Origin: Chloroflexi bacterium OHK40
GTDB lineage: Bacteria > Chloroflexota > Chloroflexia > Chloroflexales > Chloroflexaceae
NCBI GenBank assembly: GCA_004367505.1
Contig: SFCB01000079.1
Coordinates: 1-57,544 of the forward strand
Reading direction: 5' to 3'
Length of the DNA: 57,544 nt
This document shows, piece by piece, positions 25,251-35,492 of this stretch. The position numbers were made by a program, and so were the translations under genes. The notes under the pieces were generated by a model. It had not been told where the DNA came from and did not search any database. It worked only from the letters and a program-made list of their open reading frames with translations. Numbering within the stretch: position 1 is the stretch's first letter; each line of letters starts with the position of its first letter.

Positions 25251-26678
25251 TCAGGCCCGCACAAAGAGCCGATCGATCGCATCGGCGAGCTGGCGCAGGT
25301 TGGTCACCTCGTGCATAGCATCGCACATGGGGGCATAGCGGTAGATATCGCTGCTGAGGGAGCCAGGGTCATAGACACCCCACTTGCAGCGCTCCTCAGT
25401 GGCAAACCAGACCACCCGGCGGGCACGGCGGCGAATCTGCTCGAAGGCGGCAAGGCCAGGGTCATTCTCATTGTTGCGTGCGTCGCCGAGCACAATCACC
25501 GTGGTCCGGTGGTCCACGGTGCCCAGCTGATCGCGCACGAACTCATTGAGCGCGTTACCGAGATCGGTGGAGTAGCTGCGGGTCGGGCGGATCTCCTGGA
25601 TCACCTTCCTGATCGCCACCTCGGGGCGGGCCTCAGCGAAGTACATCGTCATATCGTGCAGATGGTCGATGAAGGCGAAGGAGCGTGTGCGGCTGAGCTG
25701 ATCGTGGAGCGAGTAGATCATCAGCAGCATAAAGCTCATCACGCGCTCAGTGCTTACACTGCGGTCGCAGAAGATCACGAGCCTGGGTTTGAGGTGGCGC
25801 TTGCGGTGGCGCACAATCATGGGCACGCCGCCAAAGCGCTGGTTGGTGCGGATGGTGCTCTTCGCATCGAGCGTGCCGGTCTTGCCACGGCGCTGGCGCA
25901 GGGCCAGGCGGGTGCGCAGGCGCGCGGCGAGTCGGCTCACCAGCCGGCGCATATCGTCGGTGTCGCGCTCGTCGAGCTGCTCGAAGGGCCGGTCGAGGAG
26001 CTCGCTCTCGGCGCGCTGGCGGGGCTGATTCCGTCCGTCGCCGCGCGCCTGCTCGGCCATCTGCCGGGCCACCTCCTGGCCGATCTGCTCGGCGAGGGCC
26101 TGCTGGTTCTCGCGGGCGGCCTGCTCGATCGCGCGCAGGGCCTCCTCCGACATGCCCTCCTGGCGTAGGCGCTCCAGGAGCTCGCGCAGCGCCTGATTAA
26201 GCTTACTGAACTCGAGCTCGCGCAGCGCCTGGCGGGCCATCCACTCCCGGTAGCGCTGGCCAGTCATGCTCGGGGCGGGGATCCCATCGAGCAGGTCGCG
26301 GATCTGCTGGCCCGCCAGAGGCTGGCCGGTCATCATGGCCTGGAAGAGTTGGGCAAGTTGCTGGGGAGTGAGCTGGGCGAGCATCTGCTGAAGCTGGCGC
26401 ATCAGCTGCTGCTGCTCCTCCTCGGAGAGCTGGCCGCCGCCGGGCTGCTGCATGGGGGGCGGGGCATCGGTGCCAAAGTAGAGCGGGAAGAGCTCGCGGA
26501 ACGTCTCGACATCCCTGGCATCTTTGATCAGGCTGGTCTGCATGGCCAGGCGGAAGAGATCCTTGTTCGTGATCCCGGCCTGCTCGATTGCGCGCATCGC
26601 ATCAGCCGTTTCGGCGAGGCTAATGCGCACGCCGGCGGCGCGCAGGCCGGCGATAAACTCAGTAATGCGGCGGTCCAT
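25251..26678 (-). CDS. CoxE-like VWA protein, partner of MoxR ATPase
   Basis: A 475-aa cytoplasmic protein. The N-terminus (MDRRITEFIAGLRAAGVRIS) and the following helices match the CoxE/YeaD-like family, with a glutamine-rich stretch at about residues 85-140. The C-terminal VWA domain has D305-R-S-V-S in VIFCDRSVSTERVM, followed by DLGNALNEF and VIVLGDARNNEND. In known systems, such as CoxD/CoxE or RavA/ViaA, a MoxR ATPase and a VWA protein work together to insert metal cofactors or remodel a complex. The ATPase gene lies 66 bp upstream in the same direction. ATG 26678 has GGAG 5 nt upstream. Confidence 0.9.
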   Translation of the reverse strand: MDRRITEFIAGLRAAGVRISLAETADAMRAIEQAGITNKDLFRLAMQTSLIKDARDVETFRELFPLYFGTDAPPPMQQPGGGQLSEEEQQQLMRQLQQMLAQLTPQQLAQLFQAMMTGQPLAGQQIRDLLDGIPAPSMTGQRYREWMARQALRELEFSKLNQALRELLERLRQEGMSEEALRAIEQAARENQQALAEQIGQEVARQMAEQARGDGRNQPRQRAESELLDRPFEQLDERDTDDMRRLVSRLAARLRTRLALRQRRGKTGTLDAKSTIRTNQRFGGVPMIVRHRKRHLKPRLVIFCDRSVSTERVMSFMLLMIYSLHDQLSRTRSFAFIDHLHDMTMYFAEARPEVAIRKVIQEIRPTRSYSTDLGNALNEFVRDQLGTVDHRTTVIVLGDARNNENDPGLAAFEQIRRRARRVVWFATEERCKWGVYDPGSLSSDIYRYAPMCDAMHEVTNLRQLADAIDRLFVRA

Positions 26679-26744
26679 GAGAACTCCAGATCTATCCCGT
26701 AGGGAGCAAAGCCCCGCAGGGGCAATCCTCCTGGACGGCACGGG

Positions 26745-27746
<1,002 letters not shown>

Positions 27747-28209
27747 GCGGCTGCCTTTCTGTCGTCCTGGCGCGAACGCCGGGGTGGGCGTGGGGGGGTG
27801 GGGGGGGGTTGGTGTGGGGAGCGAGAGCAAGAACCGAGAACCAGAGAACTGCCAGTGGGATGGCGCTTTGACACGCGCTCCAGTTCTCCACGGACGGCTC
27901 AAACGTTCCGGAAAAGGCTCTAGACATAGTATAGCACCATCGCATCGGCGCTGCCGGCATTCGCCCCCGGAAAAATGGGTAGGTTCCCCCGCGCGCAGCG
28001 GCGCGCCCGCGCAGGCGGGCGTCCAGGGGGTGATGGTGATGGCCCCCTTGGGGCAGTGGCGCGGTTGCGGGCCCCTGGCCTTCGTGGTACCCTGGCAAGG
28101 CCCGGGCGCAAGGCCGAAGCGGAGCCACCCCTCCAGGCAGAGCGCTGGAGTTGTGGGAGGCGGGTCCGCAGTGGTGCGCATCCATCACATTATTCTGGGA
28201 TCATAACCT
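27747..28209. other. 463-bp gene-free stretch between MoxR and HAD genes
   Basis: No credible gene. It contains a plus-strand G-run cluster (27780-27820), a CGCGC palindromic GC element near 27988-28026, and AT-rich patches that could hold the divergent promoters; TATTCT at 28191-28196 may serve the HAD gene. Confidence 0.55.
27780..27820 (+). other. G-run cluster, possible G-quadruplex
   Basis: At least five runs of three or more G, including runs of seven and nine, occur within 41 bp of the plus strand upstream of the MoxR start. They could fold as a G-quadruplex in the template strand of the MoxR transcript. Confidence 0.5.
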
Positions 28210-28860
28210 ATGCGCGAGCCCCGCTACCCCGCCGTGCTCTTCGACCTGGACGGTACGTTGACCGACCCGTTTGTCGGTATAGTGCGCTCGGTGGCCTATG
28301 CTCTGGAGCGGGTGGGCCACGCTTTTCCCGGAGAGGAGGCTCTGCGCGCCTGGGTGGGCCCGCCGCTTCAAGCCTCGTTTCGAGCCTACCTGGGCGACCC
28401 GGCCCTGGCCGCGCGGGCCGTGGCCGCCTACCGCGAGCGCTATGGGAGTGTGGGGATGTATGAGAATACCCCCTATCCTGGCATTGCGGGGCTGCTCGGC
28501 GCGCTGCGATCCGCCGGCACTCGGCTCTTCGTGGCCACCTCGAAGCTTCGCGGGCCAGCTGAGGGCATCCTGGCCCACTTTGGCCTCGCGGACTTCTTCG
28601 AGGCTGTGAGCGCGCCGGAGCCAGGCGAAGGCGCCCACAAGGCCGAGGTGATCGCCGCGCTTCTGCCGCGCCTCGGCGCTCACCGTGCCCACGCCGTGAT
28701 GGTGGGCGATACGGTCTACGACGTCGAAGGCGCTCGGGCCAACGAGTTGCCCTGTATCGCCGTCGGCTACGGCTTCGGCACCCACGAGTCGCTGGAGCAG
28801 GCTCGCCCCCTGGCGATCGCGCACTCCGTAGAGGAGCTCTGGCCCATGCTGCTCGCCTGA
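28210..28860 (+). CDS. HAD hydrolase, phosphoglycolate phosphatase-like
   Basis: A 216-aa HAD superfamily phosphatase. Motif I is FDLDGTLTDPF (nucleophile and acid Asp), motif II is in VATSKLRG, motif III Lys in GAHKAEVI and motif IV is MVGDTVYDVEGA. A helical cap lies between motifs I and II. It looks most like the Gph/PGPase group; an IMP or 5'-nucleotide role is also possible. ATG 28210 has a weak ribosome binding site and a TATTCT 13 nt upstream, so its leader is very short. The Nudix gene follows in the same direction after 156 bp. Confidence 0.88.
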   Translation: MREPRYPAVLFDLDGTLTDPFVGIVRSVAYALERVGHAFPGEEALRAWVGPPLQASFRAYLGDPALAARAVAAYRERYGSVGMYENTPYPGIAGLLGALRSAGTRLFVATSKLRGPAEGILAHFGLADFFEAVSAPEPGEGAHKAEVIAALLPRLGAHRAHAVMVGDTVYDVEGARANELPCIAVGYGFGTHESLEQARPLAIAHSVEELWPMLLA

Positions 28861-28952
28861 CGCGCCGGAGCATCTTCCCGGCGCTCCCTGTGCCGCGTAT
28901 GGAAAGAGTTGCGGTTCTGTAGAGTCAGCATACGCTCCTGGCACGGTCTTCA

Positions 28953-28970
28953 GACGCAGCGCGCCGCGTC
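28953..28970. repeat. Degenerate GACGC-GCGTC palindrome, copy 2
   Basis: GACGC (28953-28957) and GCGTC (28966-28970) flank a GC core. With its AGACGCAGC side it matches the element at 24071-24092. Confidence 0.4.
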
Positions 28971-29016
28971 CCGCCCTTTCTGGCAGAGCCAGGTTCGCAA
29001 CACGGACACGCGCCCC

Positions 29017-29553
29017 ATGCCGCTCCCTGATATCGCTCAGTACCCCGAGCGCTACCGTTTCAAGTTCTGCCCGCGCTGTGCCACTCCGCTTGCTGTCGTT
29101 GTGCTGCACGGCATGGCTCGCCAGCGCTGTCCGGCGTGCGGCTGGGTGCACTTCCCGCTGCCCAACCTCGCGGCCACGGTGGTCATTTTCCACGAGGGCG
29201 GCGTCGTGCTCGTGCAGCGCGACATCGACCCGGACCGGGGGATGTGGCACCTGCCGATTGGTCACGTGGAGTATGGCGAGGACCCGGCCGATGCCGCGAT
29301 CCGCGAGGGCGAGGAGGAGACCGGCCTGCGTCTGGCCGAGCCGCGCTTTCTCACCTATACCTTCGGCCCTTCCTACGGCGATCCGCTGCTCTACTACCTG
29401 GTGCTGAGCTTCACGGCCCGCAGCGTGGGCGGCGCGCTCACGGGCAGCGAGGAGGGTCGCGCCACCCGTGTGGTGCCGCTCACCGAACTGCCGCCTCTGA
29501 AGTGGACGAGCCAGCAGGCCGCGATCGACGCGCTGCGGACGGGAGTACGCTGA
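29017..29553 (+). CDS. Nudix hydrolase with N-terminal zinc ribbon
   Basis: A 178-aa protein. The N-terminal zinc ribbon has FCPRC and RCPACGW (about residues 14-42), followed by a Nudix domain with the complete Nudix box GHVEYGEDPADAAIREGEE then ETGL. This arrangement resembles NudC-type and zinc-ribbon ADP-ribose pyrophosphatase-like Nudix enzymes that hydrolyse nucleoside diphosphate derivatives; the substrate is not predictable. The frame is open further upstream, but the ATG at 29017 places the zinc ribbon close to the start as usual. Confidence 0.9.
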   Translation: MPLPDIAQYPERYRFKFCPRCATPLAVVVLHGMARQRCPACGWVHFPLPNLAATVVIFHEGGVVLVQRDIDPDRGMWHLPIGHVEYGEDPADAAIREGEEETGLRLAEPRFLTYTFGPSYGDPLLYYLVLSFTARSVGGALTGSEEGRATRVVPLTELPPLKWTSQQAAIDALRTGVR

Positions 29554-29589
29554 GCTGTATGCTATACTTGGATCAATAACGTATACAGC
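29554..29589. promoter_or_regulatory. Inverted repeat and AT-rich leader before ABC gene
   Basis: GCTGTAT (29554-29560) pairs with ATACAGC (29583-29589). The 90-bp gap before the ABC ATPase gene is unusually AT-rich for this window and includes TATACT at 29563-29568. It probably holds that gene's promoter and an operator. Confidence 0.45.
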
Positions 29590-29647
29590 GGAAATAGTAT
29601 CCTTCGATAAAAAAGCACGACATGAGTGTTGCAAATAAAGGATAGAG

Positions 29648-30691
29648 TTGCTCGCATTAAGCATGCCCTTTCTCGAGCTCGACCATATTAGTAAGTCCTA
29701 CGATGCGGTGCCGGTGCTGCGGGGGGTGAGCCTGGTGGTGGAGCGGGGCGCTGTGGCGGCTCTGCTTGGCCCATCGGGCTGCGGCAAAACGACCCTACTG
29801 CGGGTTGTTGCCGGCCTGGAGCGCGCCGATTCCGGCGTGGTGCGGGTGGAGGGTGCGCCGGTGGACGGGGTGCCCCCCCACCGGCGTGGCTTCGGCCTGA
29901 TGTTTCAGGATTATGCGCTCTTCCCCCACCTGGACGTGGCGGCCAATGTGGCCTTCGGGCTGCGCATGCAGGGGGTTGGCGCTCGTGAGGTCCGCGCTCG
30001 CGTGGCCGAGCTGCTGGCGCTCGTGGGCCTGCCCGGCTACGAGGCTCGCCGGGTCTATGCCCTCTCCGGCGGCGAGCGGCAGCGGGTGGCCCTCGCCCGC
30101 GCGCTCGCTCCCCGCCCGCGCCTGCTGATGCTCGATGAGCCTCTCGCCGCCCTCGATCGCACCCTGCGCGAACGCCTCCAGGACGAGCTGCGCGCGATCA
30201 TTCGCGCCGTGGGTGTGACGGCGCTCTACGTGACCCACGACCAGGCCGAGGCTTTTGCCATGGCCGACCAGGTGGCCCTGCTGAACGCTGGCTGCCTGGA
30301 GCAGCACGGCCCGCCCGAGGCTCTCTATCGACATCCGGTGAGCCTGTGGGCCGCGCGCTTCCTCGGGCTCACGAACCTCGTGTCGGGTGTCTGGCGCGCT
30401 GATGGCCGGGTGGAGACACCCCTCGGCCCGCTGGCGTGTCGCGCTGAGGCTCCCGCGCCGGCCGGCGCTCCGGTGACCCTCGTGATCTACCCCGATGCCG
30501 CCACGCCCGCGCCAGGAGGGTTCGAGGCGTGGGTGGAGGAGTTGCAGTTCCGGGGCCAGGCCTACCGTGTGCGCCTGTGCCACCCCTCGGGTCAGGCCCT
30601 GAGCTTCGATCTGCCCGCCCCTCCCGGACCGGTTGGCGCTACGGTGGCCTTCACCCTAGACCCCGACGGCGTGTACGTGCTGCCGCGCTGA
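29648..30691 (+). CDS. ABC transporter ATP-binding protein (PotA/FbpC-like)
   Basis: A 347-aa nucleotide-binding subunit of a binding-protein-dependent importer. Walker A GPSGCGKTTL, Q-loop MFQDYALFPHL, signature LSGGERQRVALARAL, Walker B LLMLDEPLAALD and the switch VTHDQAEAF are all present. The C-terminal 100 residues form the TOBE-type regulatory domain typical of polyamine, iron or sulfate/sugar importers. No permease or binding protein gene is adjacent, so the substrate is unknown. TTG 29648 is chosen since AAAGGA lies 5 nt before it; ATG 29663 lacks a ribosome binding site. Confidence 0.9.
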   Translation: MLALSMPFLELDHISKSYDAVPVLRGVSLVVERGAVAALLGPSGCGKTTLLRVVAGLERADSGVVRVEGAPVDGVPPHRRGFGLMFQDYALFPHLDVAANVAFGLRMQGVGAREVRARVAELLALVGLPGYEARRVYALSGGERQRVALARALAPRPRLLMLDEPLAALDRTLRERLQDELRAIIRAVGVTALYVTHDQAEAFAMADQVALLNAGCLEQHGPPEALYRHPVSLWAARFLGLTNLVSGVWRADGRVETPLGPLACRAEAPAPAGAPVTLVIYPDAATPAPGGFEAWVEELQFRGQAYRVRLCHPSGQALSFDLPAPPGPVGATVAFTLDPDGVYVLPR

Positions 30692-31042
30692 CCCGGTTGC
30701 CATCCCGTGAACCGCCAGGCGTATGGGCGCCGGGCGTATTTATCGCAGGCTACCCCGTCGCCTTGCCCTGAAGCCCTCCACTCCCGATCAATCTGACGGC
30801 TCGGCAGGGGTTCGCATGCCTCTCCACAGCTCCGCTGCGCTCGAACGCCTGGTGTGGAGGCCGTGGAGTTGCTACTGTGCGATGCGCTGTGGCCACCTTC
30901 ATAGGCTATCACGGGCACCCGCGAGGATCGGCGGGCGCGTAGCAGAATCGGCGTACCATTTCCGCCAGGAATGTGGTAAGATACCCCCATCCATGACGCA
31001 CCGCGTCTAAACCTGGAGACGACACCGGTCAAGGAGGACCCG
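30692..31042. other. 351-bp gene-free stretch before beta-oxidation operon
   Basis: No credible gene. TGGTAAGAT at 30974-30982 is a likely extended -10 for the fadN-like/thiolase operon, giving a leader of about 55 nt that ends in AAGGAGG. Confidence 0.55.
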
Positions 31043-33460
31043 ATGCCCCAGCAGATCAAGCGCGTCGCCGTGATCGGCGCCGGCACCATGGGTGCCGCCA
31101 TCGCCGGCCTGGTGGCTGGCGCGGGCATCCCCGTGCTACTGCTCGACGTTCCGCCCACCACCCTGACGCCGGAGGAGGAGGCGAAGGGGCTCAGCCTGAG
31201 CCACCCTGCGGTGCGCAATCGGCTGGTGCAGCAGGGCTTCGAGCGCATGCGCAAAGCCCGCCCGTCCAACCTCTACAGCGAGCGCACGGCCCGGCTGATC
31301 ACCCTTGGCAACACCGAGGACGACTTCGCGAAGCTCGCCGAGTGCGACTGGATCATCGAGGCGATCGTCGAGCAGTTAGCGCCCAAGCAGGCGCTCCTGG
31401 AGCGCCTGGAGCCCGTACGAAAGCCGGGCGCGATCGTCACGACCAACACGTCGGGCATTCCGATCAGCTTGATCGCCGAAGGCCGCAGCGCGGAGTTCCG
31501 GCGCCACTTCTTCGGGACCCACTTCTTCAACCCGCCCCGCTACCTCAAGCTGCTGGAGATTATCCCCGGCGACGACGCCGATCCGGCTGCCGTGGCGGCG
31601 ATGCGCCGCTTCGCCGAGGATACGCTCGGCAAGGGCGTGGTGATCTGCAAGGATCGCCCCAACTTCATCGGCAACCGGCTCTTCTCCTACGCCGGCCAGG
31701 TGATCCTCAACTACGCCCTCGCCAACGGCTATAGCGTCGAGGAGGTGGATGCCCTGACCGGCCCGCTGATCGGCCGCCCGAACACCGCCAGCTTTCGCCT
31801 GCTGGACCAGGTGGGTGTGGACGTGATGCACTATGTGGCCGGGAATCTCTATAAGGCCATTCCCGATGACGAGAGCCGCGAGGTGTATCGCCAGAACGAC
31901 CTGCTCGCCCGCATGGTGGCCGCCGGCCTGCTGGGCAAGAAGGCTGGCCAGGGCTTCTACAAGGAGGTGCGCCAGGGCGATAGGCGCGAGTTCTGGCCCC
32001 TGGATCTGAACACCCTGGAGTATCGCCCGCCCGCCGGCACCGCCTCGGTGGACCCGCTGATCAAAGAGGCGAGCGCGATCAAGGCCTTGCCCGAGCGGCT
32101 ACGCTTTCTGCTGCGGCGCGCCGCCGAGCAGCCCGACGACCGTGGTGCCGCCCTGGTGGCCGAGGCCATCCTGCCGATGATCGCCTACGCCGCCCGGCGT
32201 CTTCCGGAGATCGCCGATAGCGTCGCCGACGTCGATAACGCCATCCGCTGGGGTTTTGCGCACCAGCTTGGCCCCTTCCAGATCTGGGATGCCCTGGGCC
32301 TGACCGAGGGCGCTGAGCTCATGCGCGCCCGGGGCCTTGCTCTTCCCGGCTGGGTTGATGAGCTGATCGCGAAGGGCGACTCCCGCTTCTACCGTGATGG
32401 CGCCGCCTTCAATGTGGCTACCGGCCGCCACGAGCCGCTCCCTCGCGACGAGCGGGCCATCGACCTGGCCGCCCTCAAGGCCGCCGGTAAAGAGGTAGCC
32501 GGTAACGCCGCGGCAAGCCTGATCGATCTCGGTGATGGCGTGCTCTGCTTCGAGATCCACTCCAAGGCCAATAGCATCGGCGGCCCGGTGGTGGAGATTC
32601 TCCTCCAGGCCCTTGAAGCGCTCAAGCAGGAGCGCTGGGTGGGCCTGGTGGTGGGCAACCAGGGTGCCCGCTTCTCCGCCGGCTTCGACCTGAACGAGCT
32701 CGGCGTGGCCGTGGAGATGGGCGCCTGGGAGGACCTCGGCGAGCTGATTGCCCTCGTCCAGCAAGCCTTCTACGACCTGCGCTACGCGCCCAGGCCGGTG
32801 GTCACCGCGCCCTTCGGTCACACCCTCGGCGGCGGCGCCGAATTGGCCATGCATGGAGCCGCCAGCGTGGCTGCGGCGGAGACCTACATCGGCCTGCCCG
32901 AGTTCGCCGTGGGCCTGGTGCCCGGTTGGGGCGGCTGCACCGAGCTGAACCGCCGGATCATCGCCGAGGCGGCCCGCAGCGGCGGCGATACCCTCAAGGC
33001 CTTCCAGCAGGTCTTTGAGACTCTGGCCTTCGCCAGAGTGGCCACCAGTGCCCATGAAGGCAAGGAGCTCGGCTTCCTCCGCCCCAGCGACCGGATCGTC
33101 TTCAACCAGGATTATCTGATCGGCGAAGCCAAGCGCGAGGTGCTGCGCCTGGCCGCCGAGGGCTACACGCCGCCCCCGGCCGAGCCCCAGTGCTACGCCC
33201 TTGGCCGCGATGGGCTGGCTGCCGCGCGAGTGGCGATCTACCAGTTGCGCCAGGGCGGCTACGCCACCGAGTACGACGCCGTGATCGCCGAGCGGCTGGC
33301 CTACGTGCTCTGTGGCGGCGACTTGAGCAGCCCCCAGTGGGTGGACGAGCAGTACATCATGCGCCTGGAGCGCGAGGCGCTGCTGGCGCTCGGGCAGGAC
33401 CAGCGCACCCTGGCTCGCGCCCGTCATATGCTAGAGACGGGCAAGCCCCTCAGGAACTAA
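31043..33460 (+). CDS. fadN: 3-hydroxyacyl-CoA dehydrogenase/enoyl-CoA hydratase (FadN-type)
   Basis: An 805-aa bifunctional beta-oxidation enzyme. The N-terminal half is a 3-hydroxyacyl-CoA dehydrogenase with VAVIGAGTMGAAIAG for NAD, FFGTHFFNPPRYLKLLEI with the catalytic His, and a C-terminal dehydrogenase domain. The last third is an enoyl-CoA hydratase/isomerase domain with FSAGFDLNELG and LPEFAVGLVPGWGG. Dehydrogenase before hydratase is the order of Bacillus FadN and differs from FadB/FadJ. AAGGAGG lies 5 nt before ATG. The thiolase gene follows after 12 bp, making a complete pair for the last three steps of a cycle. Confidence 0.93.
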   Translation: MPQQIKRVAVIGAGTMGAAIAGLVAGAGIPVLLLDVPPTTLTPEEEAKGLSLSHPAVRNRLVQQGFERMRKARPSNLYSERTARLITLGNTEDDFAKLAECDWIIEAIVEQLAPKQALLERLEPVRKPGAIVTTNTSGIPISLIAEGRSAEFRRHFFGTHFFNPPRYLKLLEIIPGDDADPAAVAAMRRFAEDTLGKGVVICKDRPNFIGNRLFSYAGQVILNYALANGYSVEEVDALTGPLIGRPNTASFRLLDQVGVDVMHYVAGNLYKAIPDDESREVYRQNDLLARMVAAGLLGKKAGQGFYKEVRQGDRREFWPLDLNTLEYRPPAGTASVDPLIKEASAIKALPERLRFLLRRAAEQPDDRGAALVAEAILPMIAYAARRLPEIADSVADVDNAIRWGFAHQLGPFQIWDALGLTEGAELMRARGLALPGWVDELIAKGDSRFYRDGAAFNVATGRHEPLPRDERAIDLAALKAAGKEVAGNAAASLIDLGDGVLCFEIHSKANSIGGPVVEILLQALEALKQERWVGLVVGNQGARFSAGFDLNELGVAVEMGAWEDLGELIALVQQAFYDLRYAPRPVVTAPFGHTLGGGAELAMHGAASVAAAETYIGLPEFAVGLVPGWGGCTELNRRIIAEAARSGGDTLKAFQQVFETLAFARVATSAHEGKELGFLRPSDRIVFNQDYLIGEAKREVLRLAAEGYTPPPAEPQCYALGRDGLAAARVAIYQLRQGGYATEYDAVIAERLAYVLCGGDLSSPQWVDEQYIMRLEREALLALGQDQRTLARARHMLETGKPLRN

Positions 33461-33472
33461 AGGAGCCTTCCA

Positions 33473-34651
33473 ATGCGTGAAGCAGTGATTGTTTCCGGTG
33501 CCCGCACGGCGGTGGGCAAGGCCCCCAAAGGTACCCTGCGTACCACCAGGCCCGACGAACTGGCCGCGCTGGTGGTGCGGGCCGCGATCGAGCGGGCGCC
33601 CGGGCTGGACCCTCGCGAGGTCGAGGATGTGATCATGGGCTGCGCGATGCCCGAGGGTGAGCAGGGCCTGAACCTGGCCCGCGTGGCCGCTCAGCGGGCC
33701 GGCCTGCCCGACAGTGTCTGCGGTGTGACCGTGAACCGCTTCTGCGCCTCGGGCCTGCAGACGATCGCCATGGCCGCACAGCAGATCATGGCCGGTGGCG
33801 CAGAGGTGATCGTGGCCGGCGGCGCGGAGAGTATGAGCATGGTGCCCATGTCGGGCAACAAGTTCGCCCCCAACCCCTACCTCGCCGAGCACGATCCGGC
33901 GGTCTACCTGAGCATGGGCCTCACCGCCGAGAACGTGGCCCGCGAGTATCGCGTGAGCCGCGAAGACCAGGATGCCTTCGCTCTGCGTTCGCACCAGAAC
34001 GCCCTGCGCGCTATCCAGGAGGGCCGCTTCGACGCCGGGATTGTGCCGGTGGACGTGGAACTGGTGGAGCTCGATGCCGAGGGCCGCCGGGTGGTGAAGA
34101 CGGTGCGCTTCGCGCGCGATGAAGGCCCCCGCGCCGACACCTCGGCTGAGGCCCTGGCGAAGCTGAAGCCCGTTTTTGCCCAGCAGGGCACCGTGACGGC
34201 TGGCAATAGCTCGCAGACGAGCGATGGCGCTGCCGCAGTGGTAGTGATGAGCCGCGACAAGGCTACGGCCCTGGGCCTCAAGCCCCGCGCCCGCTTCCTC
34301 AGCTTCGCCGTGGGCGGCGTGGCCCCCGAGGTGATGGGCATCGGCCCGGTGGTGGCCATCCCCAGAGCCCTCAAGCAAGCTGGCCTGAACCTCAGCGACA
34401 TCGACCTGATCGAGCTGAACGAAGCCTTCGCCGCCCAGTCCCTCGCCGTGATCCGCGAACTGGGGATCGATCTGGAGAAGGTGAATGTGAACGGCGGCGC
34501 GATTGCCCTCGGCCACCCGCTGGGCTGCTCGGGCGCAAAGCTCACCGTGCAGATCCTCGATGAGCTGGAGCGCCGTGGCGGCCGCTATGGCCTGGTGACG
34601 ATGTGCATCGGCGGCGGGATGGGCGCGGCGGGGGTGTTTGAGCGGCTATAG
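33473..34651 (+). CDS. fadA: Acetyl-CoA acyltransferase (thiolase)
   Basis: A 392-aa thiolase. Nucleophile Cys91 lies in [12 protein letters not shown], His348 in [14 protein letters not shown] and the second catalytic Cys378 in [14 protein letters not shown], all at standard places. It cleaves 3-ketoacyl-CoA to acetyl-CoA and shortened acyl-CoA, or works in reverse. Position directly after the FadN-type gene, with AAAGGAG before its ATG, favours the beta-oxidation role. A GC hairpin follows. Confidence 0.93.
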   Translation: MREAVIVSGARTAVGKAPKGTLRTTRPDELAALVVRAAIERAPGLDPREVEDVIMGCAMPEGEQGLNLARVAAQRAGLPDSVCGVTVNRFCASGLQTIAMAAQQIMAGGAEVIVAGGAESMSMVPMSGNKFAPNPYLAEHDPAVYLSMGLTAENVAREYRVSREDQDAFALRSHQNALRAIQEGRFDAGIVPVDVELVELDAEGRRVVKTVRFARDEGPRADTSAEALAKLKPVFAQQGTVTAGNSSQTSDGAAAVVVMSRDKATALGLKPRARFLSFAVGGVAPEVMGIGPVVAIPRALKQAGLNLSDIDLIELNEAFAAQSLAVIRELGIDLEKVNVNGGAIALGHPLGCSGAKLTVQILDELERRGGRYGLVTMCIGGGMGAAGVFERL

Positions 34652-34714
34652 CCCCCGTTTTCCGCCAGATCCCCACGGCGATGCCGGGTCATGTGAGCGC
34701 AGGGCGTGTGAATG

Positions 34715-34745
34715 GCGCCCCCGAATCAACCTGCTGAGGGGGCGC
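34715..34745. terminator. 8-bp GC stem-loop after thiolase
   Basis: GCGCCCCC (34715-34722) and GGGGGCGC (34738-34745) form an all-GC stem with a 15-nt loop between the convergent thiolase and hypothetical genes. No T-tract follows. Confidence 0.5.
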
Positions 34746-34795
34746 TCAGCTGCACCGGAGCACGAGAGACTGGCAGGCTGGCACGACCCTGAGGC

Positions 34796-35368
34796 TCAGC
34801 TCAGCGTCACGACGATCTGGCCCTGCTCGATGCGCACCTCGTGGAGTTGACGGCTGGTCACATCGAGGGTCCTGTTCAGTTCCTCCTCGATCGGCTGCAC
34901 CAGGGCCTCCGGCGAGATGAGTAGGCCAAGGGGGCCGCTAAGCTGCGGGTCGCGCACGACGAGCCGCCCCTCGGCGACCCCGAGCCTCGAGCTCGCCAAT
35001 GCCTCGTGGCCGAAGGCCGTCAGCGTGACCTGGACAGCGCCGGGTACAAAGCGCACCACAATGCGCTCAATTGGGCCGAGGGGCAGGCGGCTGGCGATCT
35101 TACCGTTGAGCTTCTCATCGGTCACGGTGATCTCGCCCTGTGGCAGATCCTCGACGATCTCGCGGATCGAGCGCTGGTCCGGCGACGCGATCGGGGTTGC
35201 CACGACCGGCGTTGGGTAGACAGGTGAGTTGCCGCCTACCGGTGGGGCGGCGGGGGCGCCCCCATCGGCTGGCGCCTGTGCTTTGCGGGCGCCGGGGTTG
35301 GCGGGCGTGGTGGAAGCCACTGCCGCAGGCGCGGTGGCGGCCATGCCCTCGGCGATGGCCCCGAGCAC
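34796..35368 (-). CDS. Hypothetical protein, possible 5'-truncated exported protein
   Basis: A 190-aa frame from GTG 35368. An Ala/Pro-rich N-terminal stretch of about 60 residues leads into a folded domain (about 65-190) with alternating hydrophobic residues: EITVTDEKLNGKIASRLPL, VRFVPGAVQVTLTAFG and a QIVVTLS end. The domain reminds me of lipid-binding LmeA/DUF2993-type beta-alpha structures, but this is weak. Such proteins normally carry a signal peptide; none is visible, and the frame continues upstream 23 codons to a stop without another good start. The true start or an upstream frameshift is therefore open. It lies downstream of the L,D-transpeptidase on the same strand. Confidence 0.55.
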   Translation of the reverse strand: MLGAIAEGMAATAPAAVASTTPANPGARKAQAPADGGAPAAPPVGGNSPVYPTPVVATPIASPDQRSIREIVEDLPQGEITVTDEKLNGKIASRLPLGPIERIVVRFVPGAVQVTLTAFGHEALASSRLGVAEGRLVVRDPQLSGPLGLLISPEALVQPIEEELNRTLDVTSRQLHEVRIEQGQIVVTLS

Positions 35369-35460
35369 GGCCCGTTGATCATGCGGGCCGGACCTAAATG
35401 CAGCCGAACAGCGAGCACGGGTGTGGTGAACGGACTGTTATTCCATTCTGAGGGCGACTC

Positions 35461-35488
35461 AGCCTGAGGCCCTGGAGGGGCTCAGGCT
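35461..35488. terminator. Stem-loop after L,D-transpeptidase
   Basis: AGCCTGAG (35461-35468) pairs with CTCAGGCT (35481-35488), with three further CCC/GGG pairs inside after one mismatch and a TGGA loop. It lies just past the stop of the L,D-transpeptidase on the minus strand. Confidence 0.5.
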
Positions 35489-35492
35489 CCCC

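Noticed and set aside
25046-25282. 78-codon minus-strand frame between the zinc protein and the VWA gene
   Set aside because: It overlaps both flanking genes, has no ribosome binding site and no domain-like composition.
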